Notes: generated by a model from the sequence alone, not told the origin. Positions 8,739 through 19,067 are shown, counted from the first letter of the stretch. The stretch is 64,000 nucleotides of DNA from Congzhengia sp045635085 (GCA_045635085.1 JAZRBM010000004.1:62001-126000); one strand, 5' to 3'. A program made the numbers and translations.

Positions 8739-11555
8739 ATGAATTTTGGTGGCTTTGAAAACTTTAACAACAGCAGCAATTCATCAGGATTTGGCGGATT
8801 TAACAAAGAGGATTTTGCCCAAAAATTTAAAAACCAGAACAAAAATATGACGCGCTCTAAAAAAATACTCATAAGCGTTATAGCGGTAATTTTAGCAATA
8901 GTTATACTTTTGTCGCTTTCTTTAAATTTTATAGTTAATATATGGCAGATTAGAGAAGTGGGAGCAAATTTTGATGATATATTCTGGAAGAATTTTTTCT
9001 TTAAGCTTATAGTTTCGTCATCGGGATTTTTAGTTGTTTTTATAATATCTTTGGTAAACATATTTTTAATCAGAAAAATTGCTTTAGTTAAAAAATTTGA
9101 TGCTAGAATATTACAAAGAAAATGGCCATATGTATTAGTCTGTGCGCTCGTTGCGCTTTTGTTCGGCGGAGTAATGGGCGAGAGTTCGCACTTAGAACTC
9201 TTAAAAGCACTTAATTCAACAGAATTTGGTGTACTTGATCCGATTTTTGGCAGGGATATAAGCTACTACGTATTTGTAAGACCGTTTTTTGCAACAATTG
9301 TTTCGGCGCTAAAGGGTGCATTTTTACTGCAGACAATTTTAGTTGCCGGAATTTATTACTTTGTTTTCTCAATTTCGGGAACAAAAAAAATCAAGGATAT
9401 GATAAAAGATGAAAAAGGCGCAGTTGTGCAGGTGCTTGCAAATGTGCTCATCTACTATCTTGTGATGATTTGTTCTTATCGCTTGAGTGCCGAGGGGCTT
9501 CTTTATGGTACATTCGGCAGGGACAATTTGGTTGGTGCCGGATTTATAGAAGCAAATATCTGGCTAAATTATTATAAAATTGCACCGTTTATTCTGCTTT
9601 TGGCGGTTTTGTTGACAGTGTTCTTTTTGTGGAAAAAAAGATTTAAGTTGTCGATAGCGTGTGTTTTGGCGGTACCTGTAATTTATATTCTGGTATTGGT
9701 CGTATCAGTTGTCACACAACAACTCGTGGTAGCTCCTGATGAGAGAAATTATCAGGATGAGTATATAAGCTACAATATGGAGGCAACAAAGAATGCTTTT
9801 GATCTTAATAATATAGATGAGGTGCAGTTTGACTTTTCTCGTGAACTCACCCAAAACGTGATTGCTGAAAACAGCAATGAACTCACAAATACGAGAATCA
9901 TTGACTTTTCGGCATCTTTAACTGCATATAATCAGCTTCAATACTTAAGAAAGTATTACACTTTTAATGATATTGACGTTGTACCCTATGAGGTAGACTC
10001 AAATTTAACAGGTGTATTTATGTCGGCGCGTGAACTGAATCAGGATAATTTAGAGGACTCAGCCCGCTCGTACACCAATGAAAAATTCCGTTACACACAC
10101 GGTTATGGCGTTGTGGCAAGTCCGTTTAACAAGGTAACGGGCGATGGTCAGCCGTACTTTGCAATGAGGGATATCCCCACGATTTCTGAAAATGGAATGC
10201 CTGAGCTTACCCAACCGAGAATATACTACGGAGAAAGCACAAATAACTATGTCATAGTCGGCTCCGGCAACAAAGAGCTTGACTACTCCGAAGGCTACAC
10301 TGATATTGAAAACACATACGACGGTGATAGCGGTGTTAAGCTTAACTTTTTAAATAAGCTTGTGTTCTCGCTGTATTATAAAGATTATAAGATGTTTTTC
10401 TCCGGAAATATCGATAGCGAGAGCAAAATTTTAATCAACAGAAATGTAATGGACAGAGTAAAGCTTGTAGCGCCTTTTCTCTCTTATGAAGAGGATCCGC
10501 AGGTCGTAGTTACAGACGATGGAAAAATCAAATGGGTTATTGATGCATATACTACATCAACGCAGTATCCTTATGCACAGACATTTTCCGGAGTCAACTA
10601 CATCAGAAATTCTATAAAAGCTATAGTAGACGCATATACAGGTGACGTTTCGTTCTATATATTGGATAAAGATGACCCGATAGCCGAGACGTACAAAAAA
10701 ATATATCCTGAGCTTTTTAGTGATGATCCGCTTCCTGATGAAATTGTAAACCACCTGACAACACCTGAAGGATTGTTTAAAATTCAGGCGCAGGTTTATC
10801 AGAGGTATCATTTAAACGATGCGGGTCAGTTCTACGATCAGGCAGATGTATGGAGAGTGGCAAAGGAAAAATACCAGGACGATGAGGTGACGGTATCTCC
10901 GTACTTTAACATATTTACTATCGAGGGAGAAGATAGTCCTGAGCTCGTTTTAAATATGCCTTATGTTTTAGCTGATAAGCACAACATGGTGGCAATACTG
11001 ATGAAGCGTACAGATATTGAGCATTATGGTGAGATGGTGCTTTACAGAATTTCAAAATCAGACACGGTTTATGGTCCGATGCAGATAGAAAACAAAATAG
11101 ATAACGACCCTGACATCTCAAGAGAAATGACACTCTGGGGACAGGGAGGATCTACAGTAATTCGAGGAAATCTTCTGGTTATACCGTTTAAGAATTCAAT
11201 TTTCTATGTTGAGCCGGTATATATAACATCGCAAAATGATGCGTCTCTTCCAGAAGTAAAAAGAATTATAGTGGCATATAAAGACGAAATAGCTATGGCG
11301 CCAACGTTAGAAGAAGCCTTGGCTCAGGTTATTAAAAACTCTGATGGTTTAAATACAGGTGCTATAACAGATGATGAAGAAGTGCCCCAAAAGCCCGACG
11401 AGCCGATGCCAGATGTTGACGAAGATTTATCACAGAGCATTCAGAAGGTAATAGATGCATACGATGCTTTTCGTGAGTCAACCAAGAAGAATGACTGGTC
11501 AAAAATGGGTAAGGATTTAGAAAATTTAGATATCGCAATAGGCGGTATAAGATAA
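8739..11555 (+). CDS. UPF0182 family membrane protein
   Basis: 938 residues, the usual length for UPF0182 (COG1615). About seven hydrophobic segments lie in the first 330 residues (near 45-65, 87-107, 128-148, 190-210, 235-255, 278-298, 308-330). A large, probably extracytoplasmic, domain follows, with an acidic proline-rich linker near 875-890. Residues 1-30 are rich in glycine, asparagine, phenylalanine and serine. TAGGAGG precedes the ATG. The function of the family is unknown. It may be read through from ftsY, 16 bases upstream. Confidence 0.93.
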   Translation: MNFGGFENFNNSSNSSGFGGFNKEDFAQKFKNQNKNMTRSKKILISVIAVILAIVILLSLSLNFIVNIWQIREVGANFDDIFWKNFFFKLIVSSSGFLVVFIISLVNIFLIRKIALVKKFDARILQRKWPYVLVCALVALLFGGVMGESSHLELLKALNSTEFGVLDPIFGRDISYYVFVRPFFATIVSALKGAFLLQTILVAGIYYFVFSISGTKKIKDMIKDEKGAVVQVLANVLIYYLVMICSYRLSAEGLLYGTFGRDNLVGAGFIEANIWLNYYKIAPFILLLAVLLTVFFLWKKRFKLSIACVLAVPVIYILVLVVSVVTQQLVVAPDERNYQDEYISYNMEATKNAFDLNNIDEVQFDFSRELTQNVIAENSNELTNTRIIDFSASLTAYNQLQYLRKYYTFNDIDVVPYEVDSNLTGVFMSARELNQDNLEDSARSYTNEKFRYTHGYGVVASPFNKVTGDGQPYFAMRDIPTISENGMPELTQPRIYYGESTNNYVIVGSGNKELDYSEGYTDIENTYDGDSGVKLNFLNKLVFSLYYKDYKMFFSGNIDSESKILINRNVMDRVKLVAPFLSYEEDPQVVVTDDGKIKWVIDAYTTSTQYPYAQTFSGVNYIRNSIKAIVDAYTGDVSFYILDKDDPIAETYKKIYPELFSDDPLPDEIVNHLTTPEGLFKIQAQVYQRYHLNDAGQFYDQADVWRVAKEKYQDDEVTVSPYFNIFTIEGEDSPELVLNMPYVLADKHNMVAILMKRTDIEHYGEMVLYRISKSDTVYGPMQIENKIDNDPDISREMTLWGQGGSTVIRGNLLVIPFKNSIFYVEPVYITSQNDASLPEVKRIIVAYKDEIAMAPTLEEALAQVIKNSDGLNTGAITDDEEVPQKPDEPMPDVDEDLSQSIQKVIDAYDAFRESTKKNDWSKMGKDLENLDIAIGGIR

Positions 11556-11617
11556 AATTCTTTAACACTTTTTTATATTCTTCATACTATGGTAGTAGGA
11601 ATAGAAGGAGTGAAAAT

Positions 11618-11839
11618 ATGCGTACTCTATCACTACTTAAACCGGGAGAGTACGGCATTGTAAAGGATATTGACCAAAACAGCAAAATAAGGCGAAGACT
11701 TTTAGATTTAGGACTCATTCCTGGAACGGAGGTCCTGTGCGTCATAAAAAGTCCGTTTGGCGATCCTACTGCATATTTTGTACGCGGTGCGCTCATAGCA
11801 CTAAGATGCTCAGACTCTCAGAATATAATATTAAAATAA
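11618..11839 (+). CDS. FeoA-domain protein
   Basis: 73-residue SH3-like FeoA-domain protein with the signature RRRLLDLGLIPGTEV. In FeoAB systems FeoA is a cytosolic partner of the ferrous iron permease FeoB. Here it stands alone, with no feoB in the window, so a role in iron uptake is only an inference. AGAAGGAG precedes the ATG, and a strong terminator follows directly. Confidence 0.88.
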   Translation: MRTLSLLKPGEYGIVKDIDQNSKIRRRLLDLGLIPGTEVLCVIKSPFGDPTAYFVRGALIALRCSDSQNIILK

Positions 11840-11845
11840 AAAGGT

Positions 11846-11886
11846 AACTGCTCTTTGCAATTTTGCAAAGAGCAGTTGTTTTTTTA
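11846..11886 (+). terminator. Terminator after feoA
   Basis: A 15-pair stem, AACTGCTCTTTGCAA with its complement, and a two-base loop, followed by a T run. Confidence 0.92.
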
Positions 11887-11967
11887 CTTGTTGCAAAAAA
11901 ATGAAAAAGATGATAAAATATTATTGCAACTTATATAAAAATTTTTAATCTTTATTTTTGAAAGGAT

Positions 11968-12870
11968 ATGGAATCAAAAATGGCTAAAAGATTACTTTTT
12001 ATAATTAATCCTCATTCAGGCAGAGGTAGTATTAAGACAAAACTGCTTGAGATTGTCGATATTTTTATTAAGGGCGGCTATGAGGTTTTACTGCATATAA
12101 CCCAGGGGCCTGAGGATGCCTTTAAGATGGCAAAGACATATGGAAAGAACTTTAATACCATCGTTGCCTCCGGCGGTGACGGGACTTTAAATGAGGTAAT
12201 AAGGGGTATAATGACTATTCCCAAAGAAAAAAGACCTAAAATCGGATATTTGCCTTCAGGTACAGTGAACGATTTTGCCTCAAGTATGCGCATTTCAAAA
12301 AATGTATTAAAGGCCGCAAAAAATGTGACCAATGGCACACCGTTTAAGCTTGACATAGGAAGATTTAATCAAAATGATTTCGTATATGTTGCGGCATTTG
12401 GTGCGTTTACAAATGTGTCATATGAAACACCCCAGCAAAATAAAAACGTACTTGGTCAGATGGCTTATGTTCTCGAGGGAATAAAGCAATTACCGGCGCT
12501 CCCTTCGTTTAAGTTGACGGCATGTTTTGATAATGAGGTGTTAGAGGGCGAGTTCATACTGGGGATGGTTTCAAACAGTAATTCAATAGCAGGAATTAAC
12601 ACCGAAAAAGCCTACAAGGCGCAGCTTAACGATGGACTTTTTGAAGTTTTGCTTGTAAAAAAGCCAAAAACACTATCAGAAATGAGCGCACTTGCAACAC
12701 AGTTTTTAAATCAGCAGTTTGAAAATGATATGGTGCGCATATTTAAAACAAGCAAAGTTGATTTTCACTTCGATGAAGAGGTAAAGTGGACACTAGACGG
12801 TGAATTTGGCGGCGCGGTGTACGACGTGCGGATTGAGGTTGAAAAGGAAGCAGTAGAGCTTATTATATAA
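11968..12870 (+). CDS. Diacylglycerol/lipid kinase family protein (YegS/BmrU-like)
   Basis: Soluble ATP-dependent lipid kinase family. Motifs are INPHSGRG near the start, the nucleotide-binding GGDGTLNEV near residue 72, and LPSGTVNDFA. About 300 residues, full length. Two starts are possible: ATG 11968, only one base after AAAGGA, and ATG 11980, which gives the more typical beginning MAKRLLFIINP but a longer spacer. The substrate (diacylglycerol or a related lipid) cannot be told from sequence. tex follows after 16 bases. Confidence 0.92.
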   Translation: MESKMAKRLLFIINPHSGRGSIKTKLLEIVDIFIKGGYEVLLHITQGPEDAFKMAKTYGKNFNTIVASGGDGTLNEVIRGIMTIPKEKRPKIGYLPSGTVNDFASSMRISKNVLKAAKNVTNGTPFKLDIGRFNQNDFVYVAAFGAFTNVSYETPQQNKNVLGQMAYVLEGIKQLPALPSFKLTACFDNEVLEGEFILGMVSNSNSIAGINTEKAYKAQLNDGLFEVLLVKKPKTLSEMSALATQFLNQQFENDMVRIFKTSKVDFHFDEEVKWTLDGEFGGAVYDVRIEVEKEAVELII

Positions 12871-12886
12871 GAAAGCGAAGATTATT

Positions 12887-15046
12887 ATGGACATTTTAAA
12901 AATTTTATCACAGGAATTTAAAATAAGACAGGAGTATGTCGACAACATAGTCTCTTTGATAGACGCTGACAATACAATACCGTTTATTGCACGTTATAGA
13001 AAAGAAATGACAGGTTCGTGCGATGACCAGACACTACGCGAATTGAATGAAAGACTAAACTATCTTAGAAATTTAGAAAAGAGAAAAGAGGAAATTATTT
13101 CGTCTATCACACAGCAGGAAAAAATGACAGACGGTTTACTTGATGACATTAATGAAGCTACGACATTGGCAAGGCTTGAAGATATATACCGTCCGTATAA
13201 GCAGAAGCGTCGCACACGTGCTACAGTTGCAAAAGAAAAGGGATTAGAGCCTTTAGCTAATATTATTTATCTTCAAATGACAAAAACAGGTGATTTAGAA
13301 GAGATTGCAAAAGACTTTATAGACGAAGAAAAGGGCGTAAATCTTTTAGAAGAAGCAATAATGGGAGCTCAGGATATAATTGCAGAAATGGTATCAGACA
13401 GCGCCCAGGCCCGTACAATGCTTCGTGAATATATGAAAAATAATGCTTTAATATGCTCACAGAATTCAAAAGATGAAGACTCTGTGTATGCTATGTATTA
13501 TGATTATAAAGAGCCTGTAAGTAAAGTTCCTTCTCACAGGGTTTTAGCTATGAACAGAGGCGAAAAGGAAGGATTTTTAAAAGTATTCATAGATGTTAGC
13601 GAACAGACTATGATAGATAAGCTAAGTTCTATGTTCATAACAGGAGACAGCATCGGCAAATATGTTATGGAAAATGCGATTTTGGATTCGTATAAAAGAT
13701 TGATATTTCCATCGCTTGAAAGAGAGCTGCGTGCAGACCTGACAGAAATGGCAAGTGAACAAGCCATAAAAATATTTGGCGTTAACTTAAAACAGTTACT
13801 TATGCAACCTCCTGTAAAGGGAAAGGTTACGTTAGGATTAGACCCTGCATACCGAACAGGCTGTAAGATAGCGGTCGTAGATGCAACGGGCAAGGTATTA
13901 GATACAACAGTTATTTATCCGACGCCACCGCAAAACAAGGTTGAAGAGGCAAAGGAAAAATTAAAGGCACTTATCAAAAAGCACAAGGTAACTGCTATTT
14001 CAATCGGTAACGGAACAGCATCTAAGGAGTCTGAAATCTTTGTCGCAGATTTAATCAAGGAAATAGAAGAGGACGTTTCGTATATGGTGGTAAATGAGGC
14101 AGGTGCTTCTGTTTATTCTGCTTCAAAATTAGGTGCTAAGGAGTTTCCTGAATTTGACGTATCGCTCAGAAGTGCTGTTTCTATTGCGCGCCGTATGCAG
14201 GACCCGCTGTCAGAGCTTGTTAAAATTGACCCGAAATCAGTAGGTGTAGGTCAGTATCAGCACGATGTTTCAGAAAAAAGACTTGATGAAACGCTAGGCG
14301 GTGTGGTGGAGGATTGTGTAAACAGAGTCGGTGTTGACTTAAATACAGCTTCGGCATCGCTTTTGTCGTACGTCAGCGGTCTGGGCGCAACCGTTGCAAA
14401 AAATATCGTATCGTATCGTGAAGAAAACGGAGAATTTTCTGCCCGTAGTCAGCTTAAAAAGGTAAGTAAATTAGGACCTAAAGCATATGAGCAGTGTGCA
14501 GGATTTCTTCGTATACCGGGCGCTGATAATGTTTTGGACAACACATCTGTGCACCCTGAGTCTTACGGTGCTGCAACTCACCTTTTAGAAATTTTTTCAT
14601 ATACAAGTCAGGATGTGGCCGAGGGAAAGCTCGGGGAATTAAGGGATAAGGTAGCAGATTTTGGCGAAAGTGAAGTTGCCCGAAAGTGTCAGATAGGCGT
14701 TCCGACACTTCGTGATATAATAGGTGAGCTTATGAAACCGGGAAGAGATTTGCGTGATGAGTTGCCGCCTCCTATGCTTCGTACAGATGTTATGGATATG
14801 AAAGACTTAAAAGAAGGTATGGAGCTAAAAGGCACCGTAAGAAATGTAATTGACTTTGGTGTTTTTGTAGATATTGGGGTACATCAGGATGGGCTTGTTC
14901 ATATTTCGCAAATCACAAACAGATACATCAAGCATCCGTCTGAGGTTGTAAAGGTTGGCGATATTGTAACTGTGTGGGTTATGTCTGTAGACACAAACAA
15001 AAAACGTATATCCCTGACAATGAAAAAGCCATCAAAGAAAGAGTAA
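12887..15046 (+). CDS. tex: Tex family RNA-binding transcription accessory protein
   Basis: 719 residues in the Tex order: helical N-terminus, YqgF-like nuclease-fold domain (LGLDPAYRTGCKIAV near residue 320), helix-hairpin-helix region (LGATVAKNIVSYREENG), and C-terminal S1 domain (GTVRNVIDFGVFVDIG). The family binds nucleic acid and affects transcription and expression of toxins or stress genes in several bacteria. Start ATG follows GAAAGCGAAG, a weak ribosome-binding site. It probably shares a transcript with the lipid kinase. Confidence 0.96.
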   Translation: MDILKILSQEFKIRQEYVDNIVSLIDADNTIPFIARYRKEMTGSCDDQTLRELNERLNYLRNLEKRKEEIISSITQQEKMTDGLLDDINEATTLARLEDIYRPYKQKRRTRATVAKEKGLEPLANIIYLQMTKTGDLEEIAKDFIDEEKGVNLLEEAIMGAQDIIAEMVSDSAQARTMLREYMKNNALICSQNSKDEDSVYAMYYDYKEPVSKVPSHRVLAMNRGEKEGFLKVFIDVSEQTMIDKLSSMFITGDSIGKYVMENAILDSYKRLIFPSLERELRADLTEMASEQAIKIFGVNLKQLLMQPPVKGKVTLGLDPAYRTGCKIAVVDATGKVLDTTVIYPTPPQNKVEEAKEKLKALIKKHKVTAISIGNGTASKESEIFVADLIKEIEEDVSYMVVNEAGASVYSASKLGAKEFPEFDVSLRSAVSIARRMQDPLSELVKIDPKSVGVGQYQHDVSEKRLDETLGGVVEDCVNRVGVDLNTASASLLSYVSGLGATVAKNIVSYREENGEFSARSQLKKVSKLGPKAYEQCAGFLRIPGADNVLDNTSVHPESYGAATHLLEIFSYTSQDVAEGKLGELRDKVADFGESEVARKCQIGVPTLRDIIGELMKPGRDLRDELPPPMLRTDVMDMKDLKEGMELKGTVRNVIDFGVFVDIGVHQDGLVHISQITNRYIKHPSEVVKVGDIVTVWVMSVDTNKKRISLTMKKPSKKE

Positions 15047-15051
15047 ATGGT

Positions 15052-15085
15052 AAAAAAATAAGAGCCAGAAGGCTCTTATTTTTTT
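15052..15085. terminator. Bidirectional terminator between tex and ruvB
   Basis: A 15-pair stem with A and T runs on its two arms (AAAAAAATAAGAGCC, loop of four, complement). It serves convergent tex and ruvB. Confidence 0.9.
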
Positions 15086-15116
15086 ACTAATAATGTTTAC
15101 AGAAAGTTGCTTTTAA

Positions 15117-16172
15117 TCATTCTATAGAAAGTTGATTTGGATTCTGGTTATTGTATTTTACGCCAAAATGCTCGTAAGCTTTTATAGTTGCCACTCTGCC
15201 TCTTGGAGTTCGTGACAAAAATCCAAGCTGCAGAAGGTATGGCTCGTATACATCCTCTATTGTGTTTGCATCTTCGCCGATTGACGCCGCAAGTGTGTCA
15301 AGTCCAACCGGTCCTCCGTTGAAATTTTCTATAATAAACATCATCATACGTCTGTCAATATTATCAAGGCCTAAGCTGTCAACCTCCATCAATGAAAGCG
15401 CATGGTCTGCAAGCTCCTGAGTTATAGCGCCGTTGCCTTTTACCTCGGCAAAGTCACGCACGCGCTTTAGCATCCTATTGGCAATTCTCGGCGTTCCGCG
15501 CGAGCGACGGGCAATTTCCATGGCGCCTGATGCTGATATTTCGGTTCCTAAAATATCAGCACTTCTGGTTACGATTTTTGAAAGCTCTTCCGGAGTGTAG
15601 AGTTCAAGTCGTGAAATAACACCAAAACGGTCACGAAGAGGTGCGGTTAAAAGTCCTGTTCTTGTTGTTGCTCCGATTAGTGTAAACTTAGGCAGATCAA
15701 GGCGTACAGAATGTGCACCGGGGCCTTTTCCTAAGATAATGTCTAGTGAATAATCTTCCATAGCAGGATACAATATTTCTTCAACGCTTCTTGATAATCT
15801 GTGAATTTCGTCAATAAATAAAATGTCATTATGCGAAAGACTCGTAAGTATCGCAGCTAAATCCCCTGCTTTTTCGATGGCAGGACCTGATGTTATACGG
15901 ATGCTCACGCCCATTTCGTTTGCTATGATGCCCGCAAGTGTCGTTTTACCAAGTCCGGGAGGGCCATAGAGCAGGACGTGGTCTAATGCTTCGCGTCTTG
16001 CTTTTGCTGCTTCTATATAAATGGATAGATTATCTTTGACTTTGGTCTGGCCTATGTATTCTGACAGTGTTTTAGGACGGAGACTAAATTCTGTTTCGTC
16101 TTCATTTCCCAAGGTTCTTGAAGAAACTATTCTTTCTTCAAAATCTCCTGCGAATTGCTGATCTATAGGCAT
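15117..16172 (-). CDS. ruvB: Holliday junction branch migration ATPase RuvB
   Basis: AAA+ motor of the RuvABC resolvasome. Walker A is GPPGLGKTT, Walker B LFIDEIH, sensor 1 GATTRTGLL, with a C-terminal winged helix ending in GRVATIKAYEHFG. 351 residues. It is the last gene of ruvC-ruvA-ruvB, 13 bases after ruvA. Confidence 0.98.
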   Translation of the reverse strand: MPIDQQFAGDFEERIVSSRTLGNEDETEFSLRPKTLSEYIGQTKVKDNLSIYIEAAKARREALDHVLLYGPPGLGKTTLAGIIANEMGVSIRITSGPAIEKAGDLAAILTSLSHNDILFIDEIHRLSRSVEEILYPAMEDYSLDIILGKGPGAHSVRLDLPKFTLIGATTRTGLLTAPLRDRFGVISRLELYTPEELSKIVTRSADILGTEISASGAMEIARRSRGTPRIANRMLKRVRDFAEVKGNGAITQELADHALSLMEVDSLGLDNIDRRMMMFIIENFNGGPVGLDTLAASIGEDANTIEDVYEPYLLQLGFLSRTPRGRVATIKAYEHFGVKYNNQNPNQLSIE

Positions 16173-16185
16173 ATATTATCACTCC

Positions 16186-16776
16186 TTATCTCATTAGGCG
16201 AATTAGTGCAGCCTTTATCGTGTCTTCTGTTGACAGTCCTTTTTCAACAGATGAAACTGCACGGATAGCATCCGGTCTTGGATAGCCTAATACAACCAAA
16301 GCCTCCACTGCGTCATCTGTAGAATTAACAGGCATGAAAACCTCACTGTTTTCGCTAGCGCCAAGTGTTATTTCTTTTCCTTTGAATTTGTCTTTTAGCT
16401 CGAGTACGATTTTTTGTGCAAGCTTAGGACCAACGCCCTGCGCTCTTGTTATGGATTTATAATCATCTGTTACGATTGCTACGGTTAAAGCCTCGGGCGA
16501 AAGTGCCGAAAGTACAGAAAGTGCTGCTTTAGGACCTGCTCCGTTTACCGAAATTAGCATTTTAAAAACTTCTAACTCTTCATATGTCAAAAATCCATAT
16601 AAATCAAACAAATCTTCAGCTACACGAAGGAATGTATAGATTTTTACTTCTTCATTTTTGTTTAGTTTTGCAAGTGAAATTGGTGTCATAAAAATCTTAA
16701 CGCCAAATGCACCTGTATCGATTATTGCTGAATTTTCATCTATATAACTGACAAATCCTTTAACGAATGAAATCAT
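16186..16776 (-). CDS. ruvA: Holliday junction DNA-binding protein RuvA
   Basis: Tetrameric junction-binding subunit. 196 residues with an OB fold (about 1-63), helix-hairpin-helix motifs (including GVGPKLAQKIVLELKDK), a linker and the C-terminal RuvB-binding domain. Its ATG overlaps the end of ruvC by one base, so the two are translationally coupled. Confidence 0.97.
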   Translation of the reverse strand: MISFVKGFVSYIDENSAIIDTGAFGVKIFMTPISLAKLNKNEEVKIYTFLRVAEDLFDLYGFLTYEELEVFKMLISVNGAGPKAALSVLSALSPEALTVAIVTDDYKSITRAQGVGPKLAQKIVLELKDKFKGKEITLGASENSEVFMPVNSTDDAVEALVVLGYPRPDAIRAVSSVEKGLSTEDTIKAALIRLMR

Positions 16777-17276
16777 TAAATTCCCTCCTCGTTTATTAAG
16801 TTGTGGTATTTAAAAGAGTAGCCGTGGCACATTGCAATGGCTAAGGCGTCAGCTACATCGTCAGGCTTTGGAACAGCTGCAAGGCCCAGCATTGACGTTA
16901 CCATACGCTGCACCTGTGCTTTTTGTGCTCTGCCGTACCCTGCGACTGATTGTTTTATCTGCAGAGGCGTATACTCAAAAACAGGTATATTCAAAATAGT
17001 AGCAGCGAGTATGCAAACTCCTCTTCCGTGTGCAACAGAGATTGCGGTTTTAACGTTTGTGTTAAAAAACAATTCTTCGATAGAAAAAGCATCAGGCTTG
17101 TGCTTTTCTATCAGTGTAGCCACGCTTTCATATATGTCACGGAGTCTGTCGGTAAGCTTCTGACCGGCAGGTGTCGTGATTGCACCATATTCTATTGGTG
17201 TAAATTTATGACCGTCGTAATGGATTACACCATATCCCACAATTGCAATTCCGGGGTCAATACCAAGAATAATCAT
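16776..17276 (-). CDS. ruvC: Holliday junction endonuclease RuvC
   Basis: Structure-specific nuclease that cuts Holliday junctions. 166 residues. The acidic active-site residues are visible in LGIDPGIAIVG, SIEELFF and DDVADALAIA. First gene of the ruvCAB operon, with GGAGAAAAAG before the ATG. Confidence 0.97.
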   Translation of the reverse strand: MIILGIDPGIAIVGYGVIHYDGHKFTPIEYGAITTPAGQKLTDRLRDIYESVATLIEKHKPDAFSIEELFFNTNVKTAISVAHGRGVCILAATILNIPVFEYTPLQIKQSVAGYGRAQKAQVQRMVTSMLGLAAVPKPDDVADALAIAMCHGYSFKYHNLINEEGI

Positions 17277-17303
17277 TCTTTTTCTCCAAATTATAAAAAA
17301 ATC

Positions 17304-17332
17304 TTGAGTTTTTTGCTTATTTACTGTATAAT
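17304..17332 (+). promoter_or_regulatory. Sigma-A promoter of argH
   Basis: TTGAGT at 17304 and TATAAT at 17327, spacer 17 bases, within the 103-base gap shared with ruvC, which is transcribed away. Confidence 0.7.
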
Positions 17333-17379
17333 CATATCATAAATAAATTCAAAATGCAAGAAAGAACGGTGTAAACGAC

Positions 17380-18750
17380 ATGAAACTTTGGGGCGGTAGA
17401 TTTTCTAAAGCCACAGATGCTTTAGTTGATGATTTTAACTCGTCAATCAGATTTGACGCAAGAATGTACAGACAAGACATAAAAGGCAGTATGGCTCATG
17501 CCGAAATGCTTGGAAGACAAGGCATAATACCAACTAAGGATGCGGAATTGATAGTTAAAACGCTAGGCGAAATTCTGACAGATATAGAAAACGGCAAGGT
17601 TGAGTTTTTGATTGATGCCGAGGATATACATATGAATATTGAAACGATACTCATAGAAAGAATCGGTGATGCCGGCAAAAAGCTTCACACAGGCAGAAGC
17701 AGAAATGACCAGGTAGCACTTGATTTGCGTATGTATCTGCGTGATGAGGTTGATGAAATAAAGGCCATGCTAAAGTCTTTAATGGAGACTCTTTTGGACA
17801 TTGCTGAAAAAAACCTCGACACAATAATGCCAGGCTACACACATATGCAAAAGGCACAACCGGTAACTGCATCTCATCATTTTATGGCGTATTTTCAGAT
17901 GTTTAGCAGAGATTCAGATCGTCTTTGTGATTGTTATAAGCGTATAAATGTTATGCCGTTAGGCTCGGGGGCGTTAGCCGGTACTACGTATCCGTTAGAC
18001 CGTGAATTTGTAGCGAAAAAGCTTGGATTTAGTGCTATCACCCGTAACTCTATGGACGGTGTCTCTGACCGAGATTTTGCAATAGAATTAGCAAGCGTTT
18101 TGTCGATATTGATGATGCACCTGTCACGTTTTTGTGAAGAGCTGGTGCTTTGGTCAAGTCATGAATTTTCATTCGTTGAGATGGACGATGCATATTCTAC
18201 AGGCTCATCTATTATGCCGCAAAAGAAAAATCCCGACGTTGCAGAGCTGATTCGCGGAAAATCAGGAAGAGTTTACGGAAGCTTAACCACACTTTTGACT
18301 ATGATGAAGGGACTGCCCCTTGCGTACAATAAGGATATGCAGGAGGATAAGGAAGCGATATTTGATGCAGTCGACACGGTAAAGCTCTGTCTTCCGGTAT
18401 TTACAAATATGATTAAAACCATGACTATAAAAAAAGAAAACATGTCAAGCGGTGCAACCGGTGGCTTTACAAATGCCACAGACCTTGCTGACTATTTAGT
18501 AAAATGCGGAGTGCCATTTCGTTCTTCGCACGAAATAGTAGGAAAGATGGTAGCGGCAGCTGTTTTGAAAAACTGTGATTTACATGAATTTACGCTGGAT
18601 GAGATGAAAGGTTTTTCCCCTCTTATTAATGAAGACATTTATGATGCGATTTCAATTAAAACGTGCGTGGACGGACGAAATGTAATCGGAGGACCGGCAC
18701 GTGAACAGGTGTTAAATGAAATCAAAAACGGGCGTAAGATACTAAAATAA
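17380..18750 (+). CDS. argH: Argininosuccinate lyase
   Basis: Splits argininosuccinate to arginine and fumarate, the last step of arginine synthesis. 456 residues. The family signature GSSIMPQKKNPD is near residue 275, with the catalytic histidine of TGRSRNDQ/YTHMQKAQP regions also conserved. No other arginine gene is nearby and argG is not adjacent. A weak AACGGTG site precedes the ATG. Confidence 0.97.
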   Translation: MKLWGGRFSKATDALVDDFNSSIRFDARMYRQDIKGSMAHAEMLGRQGIIPTKDAELIVKTLGEILTDIENGKVEFLIDAEDIHMNIETILIERIGDAGKKLHTGRSRNDQVALDLRMYLRDEVDEIKAMLKSLMETLLDIAEKNLDTIMPGYTHMQKAQPVTASHHFMAYFQMFSRDSDRLCDCYKRINVMPLGSGALAGTTYPLDREFVAKKLGFSAITRNSMDGVSDRDFAIELASVLSILMMHLSRFCEELVLWSSHEFSFVEMDDAYSTGSSIMPQKKNPDVAELIRGKSGRVYGSLTTLLTMMKGLPLAYNKDMQEDKEAIFDAVDTVKLCLPVFTNMIKTMTIKKENMSSGATGGFTNATDLADYLVKCGVPFRSSHEIVGKMVAAAVLKNCDLHEFTLDEMKGFSPLINEDIYDAISIKTCVDGRNVIGGPAREQVLNEIKNGRKILK

Positions 18751-18787
18751 TTCTAGGGTTTTATGTAGAAAAAAATGACAAATTGGG

Positions 18788-18816
18788 TTGACTTTAAAAA
18801 AGGAATGTGATATAGT
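18788..18816 (+). promoter_or_regulatory. Promoter of the cold-shock gene
   Basis: TTGACT at 18788 and TATAGT at 18811 with a 17-base spacer. The roughly 45-base leader ends in AGGAGGAG. Confidence 0.75.
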
Positions 18817-18866
18817 ATCCTAGTACCGCGAGGTATATGATTTTATTTTTAGGAGGAGCAGGTTAA

Positions 18867-19067
18867 ATGCAGAAGGGTACAGTTAAATGGTTTAACGCTC
18901 AGAAAGGTTTTGGGTTCATCGCAGCTGAAGACGGTACAGACGTATTCGTTCATTTTTCAGCTATTGCAATGGATGGTTTTAAAACACTTGATGAAGGTAT
19001 GGAAGTACAGTTCGAAGTTGTTGAAGGTGAAAAAGGTCCTCAGGCAGCAAACGTAACAAGAGTGTAA
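18867..19067 (+). CDS. Cold-shock domain protein (CspA family)
   Basis: 66-residue single OB-fold RNA chaperone. RNP1 (KGFGFI) and RNP2 (VFVHF) are intact, and the start MQKGTVKWFNAQKGFG is typical. Strong ribosome-binding site AGGAGGAG. Monocistronic, with its own promoter and terminator. Paralog number cannot be decided from one gene. Confidence 0.96.
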   Translation: MQKGTVKWFNAQKGFGFIAAEDGTDVFVHFSAIAMDGFKTLDEGMEVQFEVVEGEKGPQAANVTRV